Below, piece by piece: positions 33,812 to 35,196 of a stretch of DNA of 35,196 nt. Position numbers and translations under genes: made by a program. The stretch is from an uncultured Schlesneria sp. (GTDB lineage: Bacteria; Planctomycetota; Planctomycetia; Planctomycetales; Planctomycetaceae): contig CAIULL010000264.1 in assembly GCA_903899985.1 (NCBI GenBank), positions 1-35,196 on the forward strand, written 5' to 3'. Every line of letters starts with the position of its first letter. Position 1 is the stretch's first letter. Under the pieces are notes generated by a model that did not search any database, was not told the origin of the DNA, and saw only the letters and a program-made list of their open reading frames with translations.

Positions 33812-34196
33812 TTGTGATGCTCGTTTTTCGGTTTTGCGACCTGCAAACCAATCCGTTGGTCTACGTCATGGCCATTTCAACCGTCATCCAAGTATCGAGC
33901 AATACAATCCAACGCGTTACGAATACAGCCAAAGGACGTACAAACGGAATAACCCCATTTGCTGGACGAAGCGCCCAAACGGTCGAAACCAACCCGTGCC
34001 GATTCAACCGAGAAACTCTCGACAAACCATTTCACCACAATCACTTACAACACATCGCGGCTTCTCTTTCCGATATAAACAGGGAAGCCGTGTTTTGGGT
34101 TTTCGGCGCACAATAACACATCGAGAACGGAAACGGGGACCGAAAATCTTACATCTCCGGCAAACTCACTCCGCGTATCTAACAATCGATTGAGCC
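33812..34196. other. 385-base gap in the efflux gene series
   Basis: No convincing gene. Small open frames on the plus strand look like chance. An imperfect inverted repeat (CGGCTTC near 34050, GAAGCCG near 34084) is followed on the plus strand by a T-containing stretch, but there is no plus-strand gene for it to end. The length suggests a separate promoter for the barrel protein. Confidence 0.4.
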
Positions 34197-35196
34197 CTAA
34201 TGAACCAGCGAGCTTGACGCTTCATTCGGCTCACGATGGCCATAATAACTGTAAAGAATCGGCATAAGATACCTGGTCAGAAACAGAGTAGCGATCATGC
34301 CACCGACCACCACAATCGCCAATGGACGCTGTGTTTGAGCACCAATCCTGGTCGACATCGCTGCGGGCAACAACCCAAAAATGGCTGTTAACGCTGTCAT
34401 CGTGACCGGTCGTACCCGTTTTTCGGCCCCAATCATGATCGCTTCCTTGAGCGGCATCCCTTGATGGCGAAGGTGATTGAAATACGAAATCATCAACAAA
34501 CCATCCATGATGGCGACACCAAACAACGAAATGAAACCGACCGCTGCAGAGATGCTGAAGTTGCTGCCGGTCAGAAACAGTGCCCAGATTCCGCCAATCG
34601 AGAGTGCGAGCACATTGGAAAGGACCACCAACGCGTCAAGAAACGAGTGAAATGCCAAGTATAACAGAATGAAAATCAAGACCAGCGATAATGGAACAAT
34701 CACCATCAGTCGGGCTTCCGCCTCTTTCATCTCTTGAAATTCGCCGCTCCACTCCGTCGTGTAGGGAGCGGTAAATAGATCTTCCGTCTTTTGTTGAGCT
34801 TCAGCAACGGCACTCGCCAGGTCGCGGCCTCGAACACTGAATTTGACGGCGATCAACCGATTGCCCTGCTCGCGATAAATTGTCGAGGCCCCCGATCGGA
34901 TAAAGCCTTCATTCGGATCTGGAATGCCTCGCGAATTCACGGGGGTGACGAAATCACGCAACCGACGACGAGGTTGCCGGACGATGTAATTTGACTGAGA
35001 ACTGACCGGATTTCCGCTGAGAGACGGCTGAGGCTCGTTGAAGCCACGTCGGTTCAGCGCCGCATTATTATTCATCGAGTTGTCAGTGGGATTCGTGTCG
35101 TCGTTGGTGTTATCGTCCGTAATATTATTGTTTGAGATATCAACGGGGATATTCAAGATCGCGTCTTCGCTTGTCCGGAGCGCAGCAGGCCATCGC
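34197..35196 (-). CDS. CusA/CzcA-type heavy-metal RND efflux pump, C-terminal part (cut by window edge)
   Basis: The open frame runs off the window end at 35195, so only the C-terminal third of a protein of roughly 1,050 or more residues is seen. The visible order is the end of the second periplasmic domain (LRTSEDAILNIPVD), a long insertion, GASTIYREQGNRLIAVKFSVRGRDLASAVAEAQ, then TM helices 8-12 with FISLFGVAIMDGLLMISYFNHLR, the RVRPVTMTALTAIFGLLPAA block and a terminal TM. These blocks are diagnostic of HME-type RND pumps exporting Cu, Ag, Zn, Co or Ni; which metal cannot be told. About 80 residues rich in Asn, Asp, Thr and Arg stand where relatives have a short linker. The internal TTG at 35156 is not a start. 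Confidence 0.92.
   Translation of the reverse strand, partial: RWPAALRTSEDAILNIPVDISNNNITDDNTNDDTNPTDNSMNNNAALNRRGFNEPQPSLSGNPVSSQSNYIVRQPRRRLRDFVTPVNSRGIPDPNEGFIRSGASTIYREQGNRLIAVKFSVRGRDLASAVAEAQQKTEDLFTAPYTTEWSGEFQEMKEAEARLMVIVPLSLVLIFILLYLAFHSFLDALVVLSNVLALSIGGIWALFLTGSNFSISAAVGFISLFGVAIMDGLLMISYFNHLRHQGMPLKEAIMIGAEKRVRPVTMTALTAIFGLLPAAMSTRIGAQTQRPLAIVVVGGMIATLFLTRYLMPILYSYYGHREPNEASSSLVH

Noticed and set aside
34050-34090. Terminator for the RND pump gene
   Set aside because: The imperfect hairpin has its T-rich side on the plus strand, the wrong direction for the minus-strand pump gene.
33735-34193. 152- and 100-codon plus-strand frames between the barrel protein and the RND pump
   Set aside because: They lack starts with ribosome sites, have compositions unlike coding sequence (many Arg, Thr and Gln), and one overlaps the signal-peptide region of the barrel gene.
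35154-35156. TTG as the start of the RND pump
   Set aside because: The frame continues upstream with LRTSEDAI, which matches the expected pump sequence, so the gene is cut by the window edge rather than beginning here.

Overview
The window looks like chromosomal DNA from a planctomycete (Planctomycetales-like). The best markers are a PSCyt1/DUF1549/DUF1553 cytochrome-type protein at 1748-5215 that overlaps a Tat-type DUF1501 protein at 5212-6669, a gene pair characteristic of this phylum. Other support comes from a PQQ-like beta-propeller protein, an HpnN-like RND protein, an OmpL-like beta-barrel porin and many secreted proteins known mainly from planctomycetes. Base composition is moderate and fairly even. 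I found no tRNA, rRNA, CRISPR array, transposase or phage gene. Genus and species cannot be settled from the sequence alone.

Layout. 1-298: non-coding, with a REP-like palindromic repeat cluster. 299-8836: secreted and envelope enzymes, namely an alpha/beta hydrolase (-), the PSCyt1-DUF1501 pair (+), and a PQQ-propeller to bestrophin pair (-). 9129-12797: convergent recQ (+) and cytochrome P450 (-). 13466-16340: a secreted protein with an internal duplication (+), an orphan STAS protein (-) with a strong terminator, and an IscA/ErpA-type Fe-S protein (+). 16533-24089: a divergent envelope-energisation locus, with an HpnN-like RND exporter and a VWA protein on the minus strand facing ExbB, ExbD, ExbD and a two-TM protein on the plus strand. 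24195-28767: a Kv-type potassium channel (-), a porin (+) and three small membrane proteins (-) resembling the YqjD/YqjE/DUF3618 type. 29234-29801: a decayed PAS-sensor gene beside an intact NarL-type response regulator at 30010-30702. 30716-35196: a minus-strand heavy-metal-type efflux series comprising a CusA/CzcA RND pump (cut by the window edge), a beta-barrel protein, a TolC-family protein and a small conserved protein.

The most interesting unit is 16533-24089. The VWA protein begins with a short basic cytoplasmic tail and one TM helix carrying the S-x-x-x-H pattern known from TonB. It has no recognisable TonB C-terminal domain; instead it has a Gly-rich linker and a VWA domain with an intact MIDAS. 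It sits divergently next to ExbB and two ExbD proteins that both keep the proton-carrying Asp. I infer a proton-motive-force-driven complex in which a VWA domain replaces the TonB C-terminal domain, perhaps working with the adjacent RND exporter. Other points of note are a P450 lacking the I-helix acidic residue, an Asn/Asp-rich insertion in the CusA-type pump, two strong inverted repeats upstream of the porin, and the sensor pseudogene.
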